A stretch of DNA of 64,000 nucleotides from Thermogutta sp039793925 (GCF_039793925.1 NZ_JBAMME010000269.1:36300-100299), one strand, 5' to 3'. Shown: positions 26,572 through 36,058, numbered from the stretch's first letter. Translations and numbers: made by a program. The notes: generated from the letters alone by a model not told the origin.

Positions 26572-27909
26572 ATGGCGTTTCGCTCAAGTCGTCGGGAATT
26601 TTTGCAGACGTCCGCCGTGATCGGTATCGGTTACTGGGTAGCCGGCGGAGTCCGCGCCGAGGAGAGCAAGTCCCCCAATGAAAAAATTCAGTTTGCATGC
26701 ATTGGCGTGGGCGGAAAAGGTCAGAGCGACTCCGCCGATGCGGGAAACGCCGGAGTGGTCGTGGCAATCTGCGACGTTGACGATAGGACGCTCGACGCCG
26801 CCGCCAAACGATTTACAAGCGCGAAAAAGTATAATGACTTCCGCAAGCTCTTCGACGAAATGGCTGACAAGATCGACGCCGTCACTGTCAGCACACCCGA
26901 CCACACTCACGCCGCGGCTTCTCTGCTGGCGATGCGTTTGGGCAAGCACTGCTTCTGCCAAAAGCCTCTCACGCGCACCATCTATGAAGCCCGACTGATG
27001 GGCCAGGTAGCGAGGGAGAAAAAAGTGCAGACCCAGATGGGTAACCAGGGTACAGCCAATCCGGCCCTCCGTCGTGCGGCTGCGCTGCTTAAGAAAAATA
27101 TTCTCGGCACGGTGAAGGAAGTCCATGTGTGGACAAACCGCCCGATCTGGCCGCAAGGCGGCACCCGCGCACCCGAGCAACCGGTTCCTCCGTACCTTCA
27201 CTGGGAAGAATGGATCGGCCCGGCCAAGTTCCGTCCCTATGCCCCCGGCTACCACCCGTTCTCCTGGCGCGGCTGGTGGGACTTTGGCACCGGAGCTCTC
27301 GGCGATATGGCCTGTCACACTCTTAACATGCCCTACGCAGGGCTGGATTTGCGAGATCCGGTTTCCGTCCAGGCTGAAACGTCCGGCCATAACCGGGATA
27401 GTTTCCCCAAATGGTCAATCATCACGTACGAGTTTGCCGCCAACGATTGGCGACCGGGCCTGATCCTCAAGTGGTACGATGGCGGAAAATTACCTCCCAA
27501 GGAGCTATTTAAGGAATTTGATGATCCCTCTGCCCCCACGGCTAGCGGCGCACTGATCATCGGTGACAAGGGGAAGATGTACGCTCCAGGCGACTACTGC
27601 GACCGCTTTGTGATCGTTCCCAAAGATTTGTCGGTGCCTGAGGTCGAATTCGAACGGTCACCGGGCCACTTTGAGGAGTGGGTCCTGGCAATCAAGACCG
27701 GCAAGCCAGCTATGTCCAACTTCCCGAATTATGCTAGCCCACTTACCGAAACGGTTCTTCTCGGCAACCTCGCGGTTTGGGTGGCCAATGAACCCGGAGT
27801 TGGCCCCAAGGTGGAGTGGGATGCTGCCAATTTGAAGGCAAAGAATATTTCCGGTCTCGAAGAATTGATCAAGCCGGTGTATCGGCCGGGATATACGCTT
27901 GACGCTTGA
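26572..27909 (+). CDS. Tat-exported Gfo/Idh/MocA-family oxidoreductase
   Basis: A 445-residue protein. The N-terminus has a Tat signal (SSRREFLQTSA) and a hydrophobic stretch ending GGVRAEE. The NAD(P)-binding Rossmann fold follows (IQFACIGVGGKGQSDS). The family motif normally EKP reads CQKPL here (Lys131 kept). The C-terminal domain has GGTRAPEQPVPPYLHW, SWRGWWDFGTGALGDMACH and WNDI-like Trp-rich segments usual in planctomycete and Bacteroidetes exported members. Such enzymes oxidise or epimerise sugars or glycosides with a tightly held NAD. The substrate is unknown. AGGAGG 6-7 bp before the ATG fixes the start. It stands alone; a hairpin follows 118 bp downstream. Confidence 0.85.
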   Translation: MAFRSSRREFLQTSAVIGIGYWVAGGVRAEESKSPNEKIQFACIGVGGKGQSDSADAGNAGVVVAICDVDDRTLDAAAKRFTSAKKYNDFRKLFDEMADKIDAVTVSTPDHTHAAASLLAMRLGKHCFCQKPLTRTIYEARLMGQVAREKKVQTQMGNQGTANPALRRAAALLKKNILGTVKEVHVWTNRPIWPQGGTRAPEQPVPPYLHWEEWIGPAKFRPYAPGYHPFSWRGWWDFGTGALGDMACHTLNMPYAGLDLRDPVSVQAETSGHNRDSFPKWSIITYEFAANDWRPGLILKWYDGGKLPPKELFKEFDDPSAPTASGALIIGDKGKMYAPGDYCDRFVIVPKDLSVPEVEFERSPGHFEEWVLAIKTGKPAMSNFPNYASPLTETVLLGNLAVWVANEPGVGPKVEWDAANLKAKNISGLEELIKPVYRPGYTLDA

Positions 27910-28439
27910 TGGCCTCTGGATGGTTTTCCCGCTTCAGAGGGCCGGGAAAGCAGTGTGCTACCTCCCCGGTAGGGTTTAATTCCCGCGGGTGCAGGAAAAA
28001 TAATGGGTTAGTCACCGATTACTCGTTGCGGGGACCGTTTTCCTGAACGGTCCCCGCAGTTCTCACGCACGTTTATACCGAGAGGGATACGAGTGAATAA
28101 TGACCTGCGCGCGTGCTGTGGCAAACAAAAAACCGAGGCTGGCATGGACAAGCGATGAGTTTGGCCGAATTGCTGTGGAGCTTCGTTTTATCGCGAAGAT
28201 TGTTCGAAGTAATAGAACATCGTTATCGAACACCTGTGAGTTGAGGATGTTAGTATAGTTTACAAATTCAGTAAAAGTATGGACGTTTCTATTGGTAGTT
28301 CTTGAATGGTTGGCGCGCGACGGCAACTTCCACAGATCTATTCGCAGCCCGTTGATAGGACGTTTTCGCATCTTTAGAATTCGCATGTTCAGACATCGAG
28401 CAGGGTATTTCCGAGTTGGTGCAAAGCGAGGTGAATTCT
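27910..28439. other. 530-bp AT-richer intergenic region
   Basis: Apart from the hairpin at 28028-28057 I find no gene. Base composition from about 28060 to 28400 is more AT-rich than the neighbours. A minus-strand open frame at 28063-28386 has no recognisable features and is not called. Confidence 0.55.
28028..28057 (+). terminator. Terminator-like hairpin after the Gfo/Idh gene
   Basis: A perfect 12-bp stem (GCGGGGACCGTT with AACGGTCCCCGC) and a 6-base loop. There is no T-run after it, so it may be a weak or Rho-assisted terminator, or a transcript-stabilising structure. Confidence 0.45.
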
Positions 28440-28706
28440 ATGGCCAATGAGTATGATCCTTATCGAGAAGCCTTGGTGGTGGAGAAAATCTTCCTTTGGC
28501 CCAAAGAATTCGACCATCAACCGCAGGATATTCGTAACCGCGTGGAGCACGAACTTGACGCTCATCCACAGCGTGCCGAGCAACTTGCCTACGTACGATT
28601 GCCAGTGGGATTTCGACGCGAAATTACAATAACGGCAAGTGACATCGAGCGGGTCCTAGGCGCGTCCCATGAGACGAGTGAAGCAGCACGGGCACCAGCT
28701 AACTGA
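28440..28706 (+). CDS. Small conserved-looking protein upstream of aroB
   Basis: An 88-residue protein starting MANEYDPYREALVVEKIF. A GCGAGGTG ribosome binding site lies 7 bp before the ATG. The composition is that of a real soluble protein: acidic, with the segments YDPYREALVVEKIFLWP, AEQLAYVRLPVGFRREI and ITASDIERVL. I do not recognise a named domain. It ends 28 bp before the aroB ATG and is very likely translated from the same transcript. Function unknown. Confidence 0.6.
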   Translation: MANEYDPYREALVVEKIFLWPKEFDHQPQDIRNRVEHELDAHPQRAEQLAYVRLPVGFRREITITASDIERVLGASHETSEAARAPAN

Positions 28707-28734
28707 AGTTGCTCGATTCCGACTGAAACCAGCC

Positions 28735-29832
28735 ATGACTGCTACCCGCATTGACGTCAATTTGGGTTCCCGATCTTATCCGATCTTCGTTGGCGACCAG
28801 ATTCTCACCAAAGTCGGTGAGCTGATCACGTCGGCGATGGACGCGACTCATGCCGTTGTCATCACCGACAGCAATGTCGGTCCTCTCTATTTGGAGATCT
28901 GCCAGCGTGTCCTCGAAGATCAGGGCATGCGCGTTAACGCCGTCACTGTTCCCGCAGGTGAAACTACGAAAAGTCTTCCCTATGCGGAACAGCTTTGGAA
29001 CGCGCTGGTCGACTTTCATGCAGATCGGAAAACCGTGGTTGTCGCGCTTGGGGGAGGTGTCGTCGGCGATCTTGCAGGATTCATTGCGGCCACGTTTGCC
29101 CGGGGATTGCGGCTGGTTCAGATTCCCACGAGCCTCCTCGCTCAAGTGGACAGCTCAGTGGGTGGCAAAGTGGGCATAAATCTCGAAAAAGCCAAAAACA
29201 TGGTGGGAGCTTTTCACCAACCTTCTCTCGTGGTGATTGATGTCGGGACGTTGCGGTCCCTTCCCCAGCGGGAGTATATTTCGGGTCTGGCTGAAGTCGT
29301 CAAGTATGGCGTGATTCTCGATGCACAGTTCTTCGAGTTTCTAGAACACAACGTGCCAGCGATACTTAACGTCGATCCTGCAATCCTCACATCCATCATT
29401 GCGCGGTGCTGCCGCCTGAAGGCCGACGTGGTCGAAGCAGACGAAAGGGAAGAGACCGGTTACCGCGCCATTCTGAATTATGGCCATACTTTCGCCCATG
29501 CCTTCGAAACTCTAACCAATTATACTTCGCTCTTGCACGGCGAGGCGGTCGCTATCGGAATGACCTGTGCTGCCAGGTTAGCCGCTTCAAGAAACATGTT
29601 CTCGAGCGACGAATGCAAGCGGCAGACGGACCTCCTCAGAGTTCTGGGCTTGCCCACAGAGCCACCTAATCTTTCGCCCCACGATGTCCTTGCCTGTATG
29701 CGACACGACAAGAAGGTCCAGCACGGGCAATTGCGTCTTATTTTGCCCAAACGACTGGGGCAGGTCGAATTGGTTGCCGACGTGGATCCTGGTGAAATCA
29801 CTGCAGTCCTCGCACCTTTGCAAACGAACTAG
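28735..29832 (+). CDS. aroB: 3-dehydroquinate synthase
   Basis: A 365-residue enzyme of the shikimate pathway that converts DAHP to 3-dehydroquinate using NAD and a divalent metal. Motifs are VPAGETTKSL, GGGVVGDLAGFIAATFARG (NAD site), PTSLLAQVDSSVGGKVGIN, GLAEVVKYG (metal Glu), NYGHTFAHAFE and LHGEAVAIGM (metal His residues), and KKVQHGQLRLILP. The length is normal. The ATG at 28735 (MTATRIDVNLGSRSYPI) fits the family start; an upstream in-frame ATG at 28669 would overlap the preceding gene. No strong ribosome binding site is seen, so coupling to the small upstream gene is likely. trkH follows 29 bp downstream. Confidence 0.95.
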   Translation: MTATRIDVNLGSRSYPIFVGDQILTKVGELITSAMDATHAVVITDSNVGPLYLEICQRVLEDQGMRVNAVTVPAGETTKSLPYAEQLWNALVDFHADRKTVVVALGGGVVGDLAGFIAATFARGLRLVQIPTSLLAQVDSSVGGKVGINLEKAKNMVGAFHQPSLVVIDVGTLRSLPQREYISGLAEVVKYGVILDAQFFEFLEHNVPAILNVDPAILTSIIARCCRLKADVVEADEREETGYRAILNYGHTFAHAFETLTNYTSLLHGEAVAIGMTCAARLAASRNMFSSDECKRQTDLLRVLGLPTEPPNLSPHDVLACMRHDKKVQHGQLRLILPKRLGQVELVADVDPGEITAVLAPLQTN

Positions 29833-29861
29833 CCTGCTGCTGTGATGCGACGGCGAACGCG

Positions 29862-31412
29862 ATGAACTTCAAACTGATTGCCTACATCCTGGGAATCATC
29901 TCATTGATTGTGGGCGGTTTTATGACCGCCAGTCTACCCTGGTCGCATCCACTTTTCGGGCAGGTTGATGCTTTCGATTGGCGTGGCTTCGCAGGCACAC
30001 TTGGTGCCGTCCTGGTCAGTATTTTGGTGGGTAGTTTACTTCTGTTCGTCGGCCGGGACGCTCGTCGTGACCGCCTCCTGAGGCGCGAGGCTCTGGCCGC
30101 AGTCGCTCTCGCATGGTTGCTTGCAACAATTCTCGGAGCCCTACCCTTTTTGTTTTCAGGCACTGCACGGGCTCGTCAAAATGGCCGCATCGTGCGAATG
30201 AGTATCTTCGACGCACTTTTTGAATCTGCGTCGGGGTACAGTGGGACCGGCGCGTCCGTGTTATCGGATCTTGAGGACCCCAATCTTGTTCCGCGATCTG
30301 TCCTCTTCTGGCGATCAGAAACGCATTTTCTGGGCGGACTGGGAATTGTCGTGCTCTTCGTCGCCGTGCTCGGAATGGGATCGGCCGGCAAACAATTAAT
30401 GCGGGCCGAGGTGGCCGCCCCTTCGCAAACATCCACCCACGAGCAAACCCGAAGGGCAGCCATTGCTTTCGGTAGCGTGTTTGTCACTCTTAATGCCATT
30501 TTGACGGGGCTACTTCTTCTCCAGGGGCTATCAGTGTTCGATGCACTATGCCACGCTTTCGGAACAGTCGCTACCGGTGGCTTCAGCACCTATAACGACA
30601 GCATCGCACACTTCAAAAGCCCCGCTATCGAGCTGACCATTACCATTTTCATGTTTCTCGGCTGTACCAATTTTGCCCTCCTCTATTTTGCCGCCAAGGG
30701 AAACCTGCATCGCCTCCTCTATGACGTTGAATTCCGCGTCTATGCAGCGATTATCCTGATAGCAACCCTCTTGACGGCAGCCTGCCTTTTCTTTGAATAT
30801 CCTGAGTACAAATACAATCCGCTGATGGCCCTACGATATTCGTTATTTCAATGCGTGTCCATGCAGACGAACACAGGATTTGCTACCACTGATTTCGATA
30901 AATGGCCACCCTTTGCAAAAGGTGTTTTATTAGTCCTCATGTATATCGGCGGGTGTGCGGGAAGCACAAGCTGCAGTGTCAAAGTGATTCGCTATATCTT
31001 TCTTTTTAAAATACTCGCGCTCGAACTGGAGCAAATTTACCGTCCCAATGTCGTGCGTGTCGTTCGCATTGGACAACATCCTGTTACCGACACCGACCTG
31101 CTCAAGAGCATTCTCGTATACTTTGCAATGATCCTTCTTGTCTCCGTTGTCAGTTGGCTCGCTTTACTCGCATTCGAACCGCTCTCCACTTGGAACGAAA
31201 TCTCCGGAAACAAATTGATCGATTGTCTTTCTGCGGTAGCGGCAACGCTCAACGGCGTGGGACCTGGTCTGGGGCTCGTCGGCCCGGCGGCGAATTACGG
31301 CGCCCTCCATGCGCCGGCCAAGTGTGTTCTGACCACTCTGATGCTGCTCGGCCGACTGGAGCTCTTTCCACTCCTGGTAATCTTAAATCCGAGATTCTGG
31401 CGAGGTCGCTAA
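29862..31412 (+). CDS. trkH: TrkH/KtrB-family potassium uptake channel subunit
   Basis: A 516-residue integral membrane protein with about ten hydrophobic helices and the four pore-loop repeats of the Trk/Ktr superfamily. The filter glycines are seen in SASGYSGTGASV, FGTVATGGFST, SMQTNTGFATTDF and ATLNGVGPGLG. The family moves K+ (or Na+) through the inner membrane under control of a cytosolic TrkA or KtrA ring. That partner is not encoded in the window. The gene starts 29 bp after aroB on the same strand and probably belongs to its transcript, although no functional link is obvious. The next gene, hslU, is convergent. Confidence 0.92.
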   Translation: MNFKLIAYILGIISLIVGGFMTASLPWSHPLFGQVDAFDWRGFAGTLGAVLVSILVGSLLLFVGRDARRDRLLRREALAAVALAWLLATILGALPFLFSGTARARQNGRIVRMSIFDALFESASGYSGTGASVLSDLEDPNLVPRSVLFWRSETHFLGGLGIVVLFVAVLGMGSAGKQLMRAEVAAPSQTSTHEQTRRAAIAFGSVFVTLNAILTGLLLLQGLSVFDALCHAFGTVATGGFSTYNDSIAHFKSPAIELTITIFMFLGCTNFALLYFAAKGNLHRLLYDVEFRVYAAIILIATLLTAACLFFEYPEYKYNPLMALRYSLFQCVSMQTNTGFATTDFDKWPPFAKGVLLVLMYIGGCAGSTSCSVKVIRYIFLFKILALELEQIYRPNVVRVVRIGQHPVTDTDLLKSILVYFAMILLVSVVSWLALLAFEPLSTWNEISGNKLIDCLSAVAATLNGVGPGLGLVGPAANYGALHAPAKCVLTTLMLLGRLELFPLLVILNPRFWRGR

Positions 31413-31509
31413 CCCGTTTCCGGACTGCCGACGCTTTTCGGCTCACGCTTGCTTTAAATCTGGGAATAGCTGCCCTTAAAACCTATTTGCCCTAGCTGTT
31501 GCTCCGGTC

Positions 31510-32850
31510 TCACAAGATAAACCGGCTGAGATCTTCGTCCTTAACAATATCGCTTAACTTACTGCGGACATAGTCGCTGGTGATCACAAATTCACCGCGA
31601 ACATTATCCGGAGCATTAAAACTGACTTCCTCCAGCAGTTTTTCCATCACTGTATACAGGCGACGTGCTCCAATATTTTGTGTGGTCTGGTTAACGCGAT
31701 AGGCAAACTCTGCGATCAGGCCAATGGCATCCTGCTCAAAGATCAGCTCTACGTTTTCAGTCTTGAGCAGCGCTTGATACTGCTTGACCAAGGCATTCTC
31801 TGGTTCCGTGAGAATTCGAACGAAGTCCTCCTTGGTCAGGTCTGTCAGCTCGACGCGAATTGGAAAACGGCCCTGAAGCTCTGGCATAAGGTCACTGGGC
31901 TTCGAGCGATGGAACGCCCCGGCAGCAATAAACAAGATATGGTCCGTACGGACGTACCCGTAACGGGTCTTGACAGTCGTTCCCTCTACGATTGGCAGAA
32001 GATCCCGCTGTACGCCTTCCCGCGAGACGTCGGGGCCATGGACCGTTCCCGTGGACGCGATCTTATCAATCTCATCAATAAAAATAATTCCGGAGTTTTC
32101 CGTTAATTCAATGGCTTTTGCTTCAATTTCGTCTTTGTCGACGAGCGACTCGACTTCTTCATCAACGAATAGACGGCGCGCCTCGGCAACCGTCATTTCG
32201 CGGCGCCGCGCGCGCTTACTGGCAAAAAACCTTTCTGCCCAAGACTGGAAATCAAGATCGATTTGCTCCAGCCCCGTCCCACTTACAAAAAATGGAAGTT
32301 CTTTTTTTTCCACAGTCACTTCGACATCCCGATCGTCAAGCACACCCGACCGAAGCAATTGCCGCACACGTGCGCGGACCCTGTCCTTCCGACTTTGCTC
32401 TTCCGAATCTGAGCTTGATGCTGACTCCCAGTTACCTGACTTGAGCAGAAGATCAACGAGGCGGTTCTCGGCCCGTTTTTCCGCTTCCTCTTTCACTTTT
32501 TCTCGATATTCTGAATATACGATCGAGACCGCATTATCGACCAAATCGCGGACCATGCTCTCCACATCACGGCCCACATATCCCACTTCTGTGTACTTAG
32601 TGGCTTCCACTTTGACAAAGGGTGCCCCAGTCAATCGGGCAAGTCGGCGGGCGATTTCCGTCTTCCCCACGCCCGTGGGACCGATCATAAGGATGTTTTT
32701 CGGACCAATCTCCGCGCGGATTTCCGGCGGGAGTTGCTGGCGACGCCAGCGATTCCGGAGTGCCACGGCAACTGCCCGCTTGGCAGACTCCTGTCCCACA
32801 ATGTACTTATCGAGTTCTGCCACGATTTGGCTGGGTGTTAACTGCTGCAC
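31510..32850 (-). CDS. hslU: HslU, ATPase subunit of the HslVU protease
   Basis: A 446-residue AAA+ unfoldase of normal length. Walker A is GPTGVGKT (57-64), and Walker B lies in GIIFIDEIDKI. The N-terminus (TPSQIVAELDKYIVGQ) and the regulatory I-domain in the middle are of the expected type. The C-terminus ends LSRFIL, the conserved tail that docks into HslV to activate it. HslU unfolds substrates and feeds them to the HslV peptidase ring in the cytoplasm. The start overlaps the end of hslV by 13 bp, so the two are co-translated as an operon. Confidence 0.96.
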   Translation of the reverse strand: MQQLTPSQIVAELDKYIVGQESAKRAVAVALRNRWRRQQLPPEIRAEIGPKNILMIGPTGVGKTEIARRLARLTGAPFVKVEATKYTEVGYVGRDVESMVRDLVDNAVSIVYSEYREKVKEEAEKRAENRLVDLLLKSGNWESASSSDSEEQSRKDRVRARVRQLLRSGVLDDRDVEVTVEKKELPFFVSGTGLEQIDLDFQSWAERFFASKRARRREMTVAEARRLFVDEEVESLVDKDEIEAKAIELTENSGIIFIDEIDKIASTGTVHGPDVSREGVQRDLLPIVEGTTVKTRYGYVRTDHILFIAAGAFHRSKPSDLMPELQGRFPIRVELTDLTKEDFVRILTEPENALVKQYQALLKTENVELIFEQDAIGLIAEFAYRVNQTTQNIGARRLYTVMEKLLEEVSFNAPDNVRGEFVITSDYVRSKLSDIVKDEDLSRFIL

Positions 32851-33380
32851 GCGATCTCCTCCACCACAATATTCTCGTTGGTATACACATCCAGTTCGGC
32901 GGCAACGCGCAGGGCTTCGCGAACAATTTCAACTGCCGACAAATTGGTATGCCGAAGCAGCGCCCGGGCTGCCGCAACGGCATAAGGTCCGCCTGAGCCA
33001 ATCCCCAAAATCCCATCTGAGGGCTGCAAGACGTCACCTCTCCCCGAGAGCAGCAACGTGTGCTCAGCATCAACGGCAATGAGCATCGCCTCCAGGCGGC
33101 GGAGTGCCCGGTCAGTCCTCCACTCTTTAGCCAGCTCTGTAGCTGCCCGAGGTAAATTACGGGGAAACTCTTTTAACTTGGCTTCAAAACGCTCGAACAA
33201 AGCGATGGCATCGGCAGTACTCCCCGCAAAACCCGTTAGCACTTTTCCATCCGCCAAACGCCTCAATTTCACTGCATCAGACTTCAGCACGGTAGAGCCA
33301 AGACTGACTTGTCCATCCGCCCCGATGGCTACCGAGCCACCTCGGCGCACCGTAACTACTGTCGTGCCTCGCATTTGCAT
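32838..33380 (-). CDS. hslV: HslV, peptidase subunit of the HslVU protease
   Basis: A 180-residue threonine peptidase. The short pre-sequence MQMRG is followed by TTVVTVRRGG, where the first Thr becomes the N-terminal nucleophile after processing. Other family parts are KSDAVKLRRL, VLTGFAGSTADAIALFERFE, GRGDVLQP and IGSGGPYAVAAARALL. The ATG at 33380 gives the usual short propeptide. In-frame upstream starts would add about 25 unconserved residues. hslU follows with a 13-bp overlap. The promoter is probably in the intergenic space shared with the divergent floA. Confidence 0.95.
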   Translation of the reverse strand: MQMRGTTVVTVRRGGSVAIGADGQVSLGSTVLKSDAVKLRRLADGKVLTGFAGSTADAIALFERFEAKLKEFPRNLPRAATELAKEWRTDRALRRLEAMLIAVDAEHTLLLSGRGDVLQPSDGILGIGSGGPYAVAAARALLRHTNLSAVEIVREALRVAAELDVYTNENIVVEEIACSS

Positions 33381-33467
33381 GGGACCTGCTTCCCGTTCCA
33401 CAAGAAAACAAGCCGGCACTGCCGGCGTGACGTCTGTCGTCCGATAACAGACCAAGCGATGAAACTT

Positions 33468-33497
33468 AAATTAGTACCAAGGCACCCTGTCGGTCAA
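33468..33497 (-). promoter_or_regulatory. Weak candidate promoter for hslVU
   Basis: On the minus strand, TTGACC (33492-33497) and TAATTT (33468-33473) are 18 bp apart, about 90 bp before the hslV ATG. The -35 box is good and the -10 box is poor. Confidence 0.28.
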
Positions 33498-33580
33498 GCG
33501 GTCACAGTTCGGGCTCCAGGTATCAATCGATATCAAAGCGCGTTACCCGACCTTTCTTGGTGACCTTATGACCGTGGGGA

Positions 33581-33610
33581 TTAGTACAAATCGGGTGTCT
33601 ATGGTATAAT
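33581..33610 (+). promoter_or_regulatory. Candidate promoter for floA
   Basis: A perfect TATAAT at 33605-33610, 35 bp before the ATG. The best -35 candidate is TTAGTA (33581-33586), 18 bp upstream and poor. Confidence 0.45.
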
Positions 33611-33645
33611 TTGGACCGTGAATTGTGCGTTGAAGAAGGAGGTGC

Positions 33646-34635
33646 ATGATGCATGCTAACATCAGTCACGTTGTTCTAGCCCAGGTTCCGATCTGGTATC
33701 TTTGGATTGCACTGGGTGCCATCGGATTACTTTTCCTTCTCTTTCTAGTGATCGTTGTGCTCATGTACGGGGCGCTGTGGTTTCAGGCATACATGTCCAG
33801 CGCCGGGGTGAGTATCTGGAGCCTGATCGGCATGAGCTTCCGTCAGGTCAACGCCCGGCTGATCGTCCAGGCCAAAATCATGGCCGTTCAGGCGGGACTG
33901 ACTGACGAGCGCTACGGCATAACGACACGGCGCCTCGAAGCACACTATTTGGCGGGTGGCAATGTCATGAAAGTCATCCACGCTCTTATTGCGGCCAACC
34001 GCGCGCAGATGCCGCTGACGTTCGACCAGGCAGCCGCCATCGACCTGGCCGGCCGGGACGTGCTGGATGCTGTTCGCACAAGCATTTACCCCAAAGTCAT
34101 CGATTGTCCGGACCCCCGGAGTGGGCGGACCATGCTGAGCGCCATCGCCAAAAACGGGGTTGAATTGAAAGTTAGGGCCAGGGTAACCGTCCGAACCAAG
34201 ATGGAAACCCTCATCGGTGGAGCCACCGAAGAAACCGTTATCGCTCGCGTCGGTGAAGGCATCATTACCGCGATCGGCTCGTCAGAGACGCACCTCGAAG
34301 TGCTAGAACATCCGGACCGTATTTCTAAGGCCGTTCTGGAGCGCGGACTGGATCAACAGACCGCTTTTCAGATCGTCTCCATCGACATTGCGGATATTGT
34401 CGTCGGCCAGAATATTGGGGCGAGACTCCAATACGACCAGGCAGAGGCCGATACCCGGGTGGCGCGTGCGAAGGCAGAGGAACGCCGAGCACTCGCCATG
34501 GCCCGCAGCCAGGAAATGAAAGCTCAGGTTGCATACAACCGTGCCCAGGTCATCCTCGCTGAGGCACAAGTCCCGCTGGCAATGGCCCGTGCCATCCGCG
34601 AGGGCCGTTTCGAAGTCCTTGCGTCGCGGCCGTGA
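33646..34635 (+). CDS. floA: FloA, flotillin-like membrane scaffold protein
   Basis: A 329-residue protein with one N-terminal membrane-embedded segment (about residues 15-45, PIWYLWIALGAIGLLFLLFL...) followed by the SPFH-like/UPF0365 domain. Visible family features are the SIWSLIGMSFRQVN segment just after the membrane part, AHYLAGGNVMKVIHALIAA, and a charged helical C-terminal half (QAEADTRVARAKAEERRALA). FloA proteins form membrane microdomain assemblies. A very strong GAAGGAGGTG lies 4-7 bp before two consecutive ATGs (33646 and 33649), and either may start. It is divergent from hslVU. Confidence 0.93.
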   Translation: MMHANISHVVLAQVPIWYLWIALGAIGLLFLLFLVIVVLMYGALWFQAYMSSAGVSIWSLIGMSFRQVNARLIVQAKIMAVQAGLTDERYGITTRRLEAHYLAGGNVMKVIHALIAANRAQMPLTFDQAAAIDLAGRDVLDAVRTSIYPKVIDCPDPRSGRTMLSAIAKNGVELKVRARVTVRTKMETLIGGATEETVIARVGEGIITAIGSSETHLEVLEHPDRISKAVLERGLDQQTAFQIVSIDIADIVVGQNIGARLQYDQAEADTRVARAKAEERRALAMARSQEMKAQVAYNRAQVILAEAQVPLAMARAIREGRFEVLASRP

Positions 34636-34730
34636 GAAAATTGTGCACGGTGCAGTTCAATTGGCGCTCTCAGCCGCACTGCGATCGGCCTTATTATAAA
34701 GCTTTCTTTCTCATCAAACGAAGGCGAAGT

Positions 34731-34765
34731 AAAAAACGGGGCACTAGCCTCCAGCCAGTGCCCCG
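34731..34765 (-). terminator. Rho-independent terminator of the Gfo/Idh operon
   Basis: On the minus strand a 9-bp stem (CGGGGCACT/AGTGCCCCG) with an 11-base loop is followed by six T (34731-34736). It lies 35 bp after the stop of the last operon gene. It may also stop floA transcription from the other side. Confidence 0.85.
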
Positions 34766-34799
34766 AGGTGTCTCGATCCTCGGTTAGCGCAGTGAGCTG

Positions 34800-35966
34800 T
34801 TAGCCCTCAATCTCCACCCAGCGTCCTTCGCGAGCACTCTGGAGAATCGCGTCACACACCCGTTGCGTCCGGAGCCCAGATCGCATATCGGGCTGGAACT
34901 TGGGGCCACCTTCCAGGGAAGCCAAAAAGTCTGCAAACGTGTTGATGAAGGTGTGCTCGTAGCCGATCGTGCAGCCCGGCACCCACCAGTGTTTCATGTA
35001 AGGATGCTCGCTGGCTGTCACATGAATCTTCTGCCAGCCGGTGAGATGGTCTTCAATCTTCTTGCCGGTTTGTGGATCAGCATAACGGAAGAACTGCAAG
35101 AGGTGCGGATCCTCCAGATCAAAAAATACTGAGCCCAGCTCACCGTTGAGCTCGAATGTGTTGTAGTTCTTTCGGCCACGGGCATAACGGGTGCTCTCGA
35201 AAGTTCCCAGCGAGCCATTTTCAAAGACGGCCAGGAACATGCAGGCATCGTCGATCTCTACTTTTTCTACCCGTCCCGTTTCTGCGTGGACGCGCTCTTT
35301 CACAAACGTTTCCGTGTACGCGACCACTTTCTTGATCCGACCATTGAGCCACTCGGCCGTATCGATCGAATGTGCGAGAAGATCGCCGGTCACGCCCGAT
35401 CCTGCCACACGAGCATCCAGTCTCCATAGAGCCAGCCCGCCTTGAGGCACCTTCTGAGAAATCGTGTAATCCTGATTGTAGGTCGCCCTATAATGGAATG
35501 GCCGCCCGATCCGCCCTTCGTCGATAATCTGCTTGGCGAGTGCGATCGCGGGGACACGCCGATAATTGAAACAGACCATATTGGGCACACCGGCCTTTTC
35601 CACGGCGGCCACCATCTCCTCAGCCTCACGAGCATTCATCGCCAGGGGTTTCTCGCAAACTACGATCTTGCCGGCTTCAGCCGCAGCAATCACACAGTCG
35701 TGGTGCATGTTATTGGGCACACACACATCGATCAGATCGACATCGTCCCGCTCGATCAGTTTCCGCCAGTCCGTCTCGATCGACTCGTACCCCCATCGTT
35801 TCGCAAACGCCTCTAACTTGTCCTTATCTTCCGGCCGGGCATAGACGGCCTTCAGGACCGGCTTGTGCTCCCGATCAAAAAAGTGAGGGACCTGCAACCA
35901 GGCGTTGGAATGTGCCTTTCCCATAAACCCGCAACCCAGCATGCCGATCCTCAGTTCCTTTGCCAT
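34800..35966 (-). CDS. Cytosolic Gfo/Idh/MocA-family oxidoreductase
   Basis: A 388-residue protein with no signal peptide. The Rossmann motif is IGMLGCGFMGKAHSNAW, the catalytic EKP is at residues 105-107 (VVCEKPLAM), and a downstream histidine segment reads LLAHSIDTAEWLNG. The complete C-terminal alpha/beta domain is present. It probably oxidises a sugar, inositol or glycoside at one hydroxyl with NAD(P). AAAGGAGGAG stands 5 bp before the ATG (35966), which decides the start. This is the third gene of a minus-strand operon (38654 to 34800) with a Tat-exported paralogue and a xylose-isomerase-like protein, which points to import and stepwise conversion of one sugar. A terminator follows. Confidence 0.88.
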   Translation of the reverse strand: MAKELRIGMLGCGFMGKAHSNAWLQVPHFFDREHKPVLKAVYARPEDKDKLEAFAKRWGYESIETDWRKLIERDDVDLIDVCVPNNMHHDCVIAAAEAGKIVVCEKPLAMNAREAEEMVAAVEKAGVPNMVCFNYRRVPAIALAKQIIDEGRIGRPFHYRATYNQDYTISQKVPQGGLALWRLDARVAGSGVTGDLLAHSIDTAEWLNGRIKKVVAYTETFVKERVHAETGRVEKVEIDDACMFLAVFENGSLGTFESTRYARGRKNYNTFELNGELGSVFFDLEDPHLLQFFRYADPQTGKKIEDHLTGWQKIHVTASEHPYMKHWWVPGCTIGYEHTFINTFADFLASLEGGPKFQPDMRSGLRTQRVCDAILQSAREGRWVEIEG

Positions 35967-36058
35967 AGTTTCTCCTCCTTTTGGCAAATGCTCAGTAAAG
36001 CTGACACGTTCTTCGGTTTTTCGCCGTTACCGCTGCAAATCCATTCTGGTGGACAAGC

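Noticed and set aside
28063..28386. 107-codon minus-strand open frame
   Set aside because: No ribosome binding site, unusual composition, no recognisable motif; the region is AT-richer non-coding sequence.
31970..33082. 370-codon plus-strand open frame opposite hslU/hslV
   Set aside because: The predicted product is a Ser/Arg-rich antisense shadow of the well-identified hslU and hslV; no ribosome binding site or known domain.
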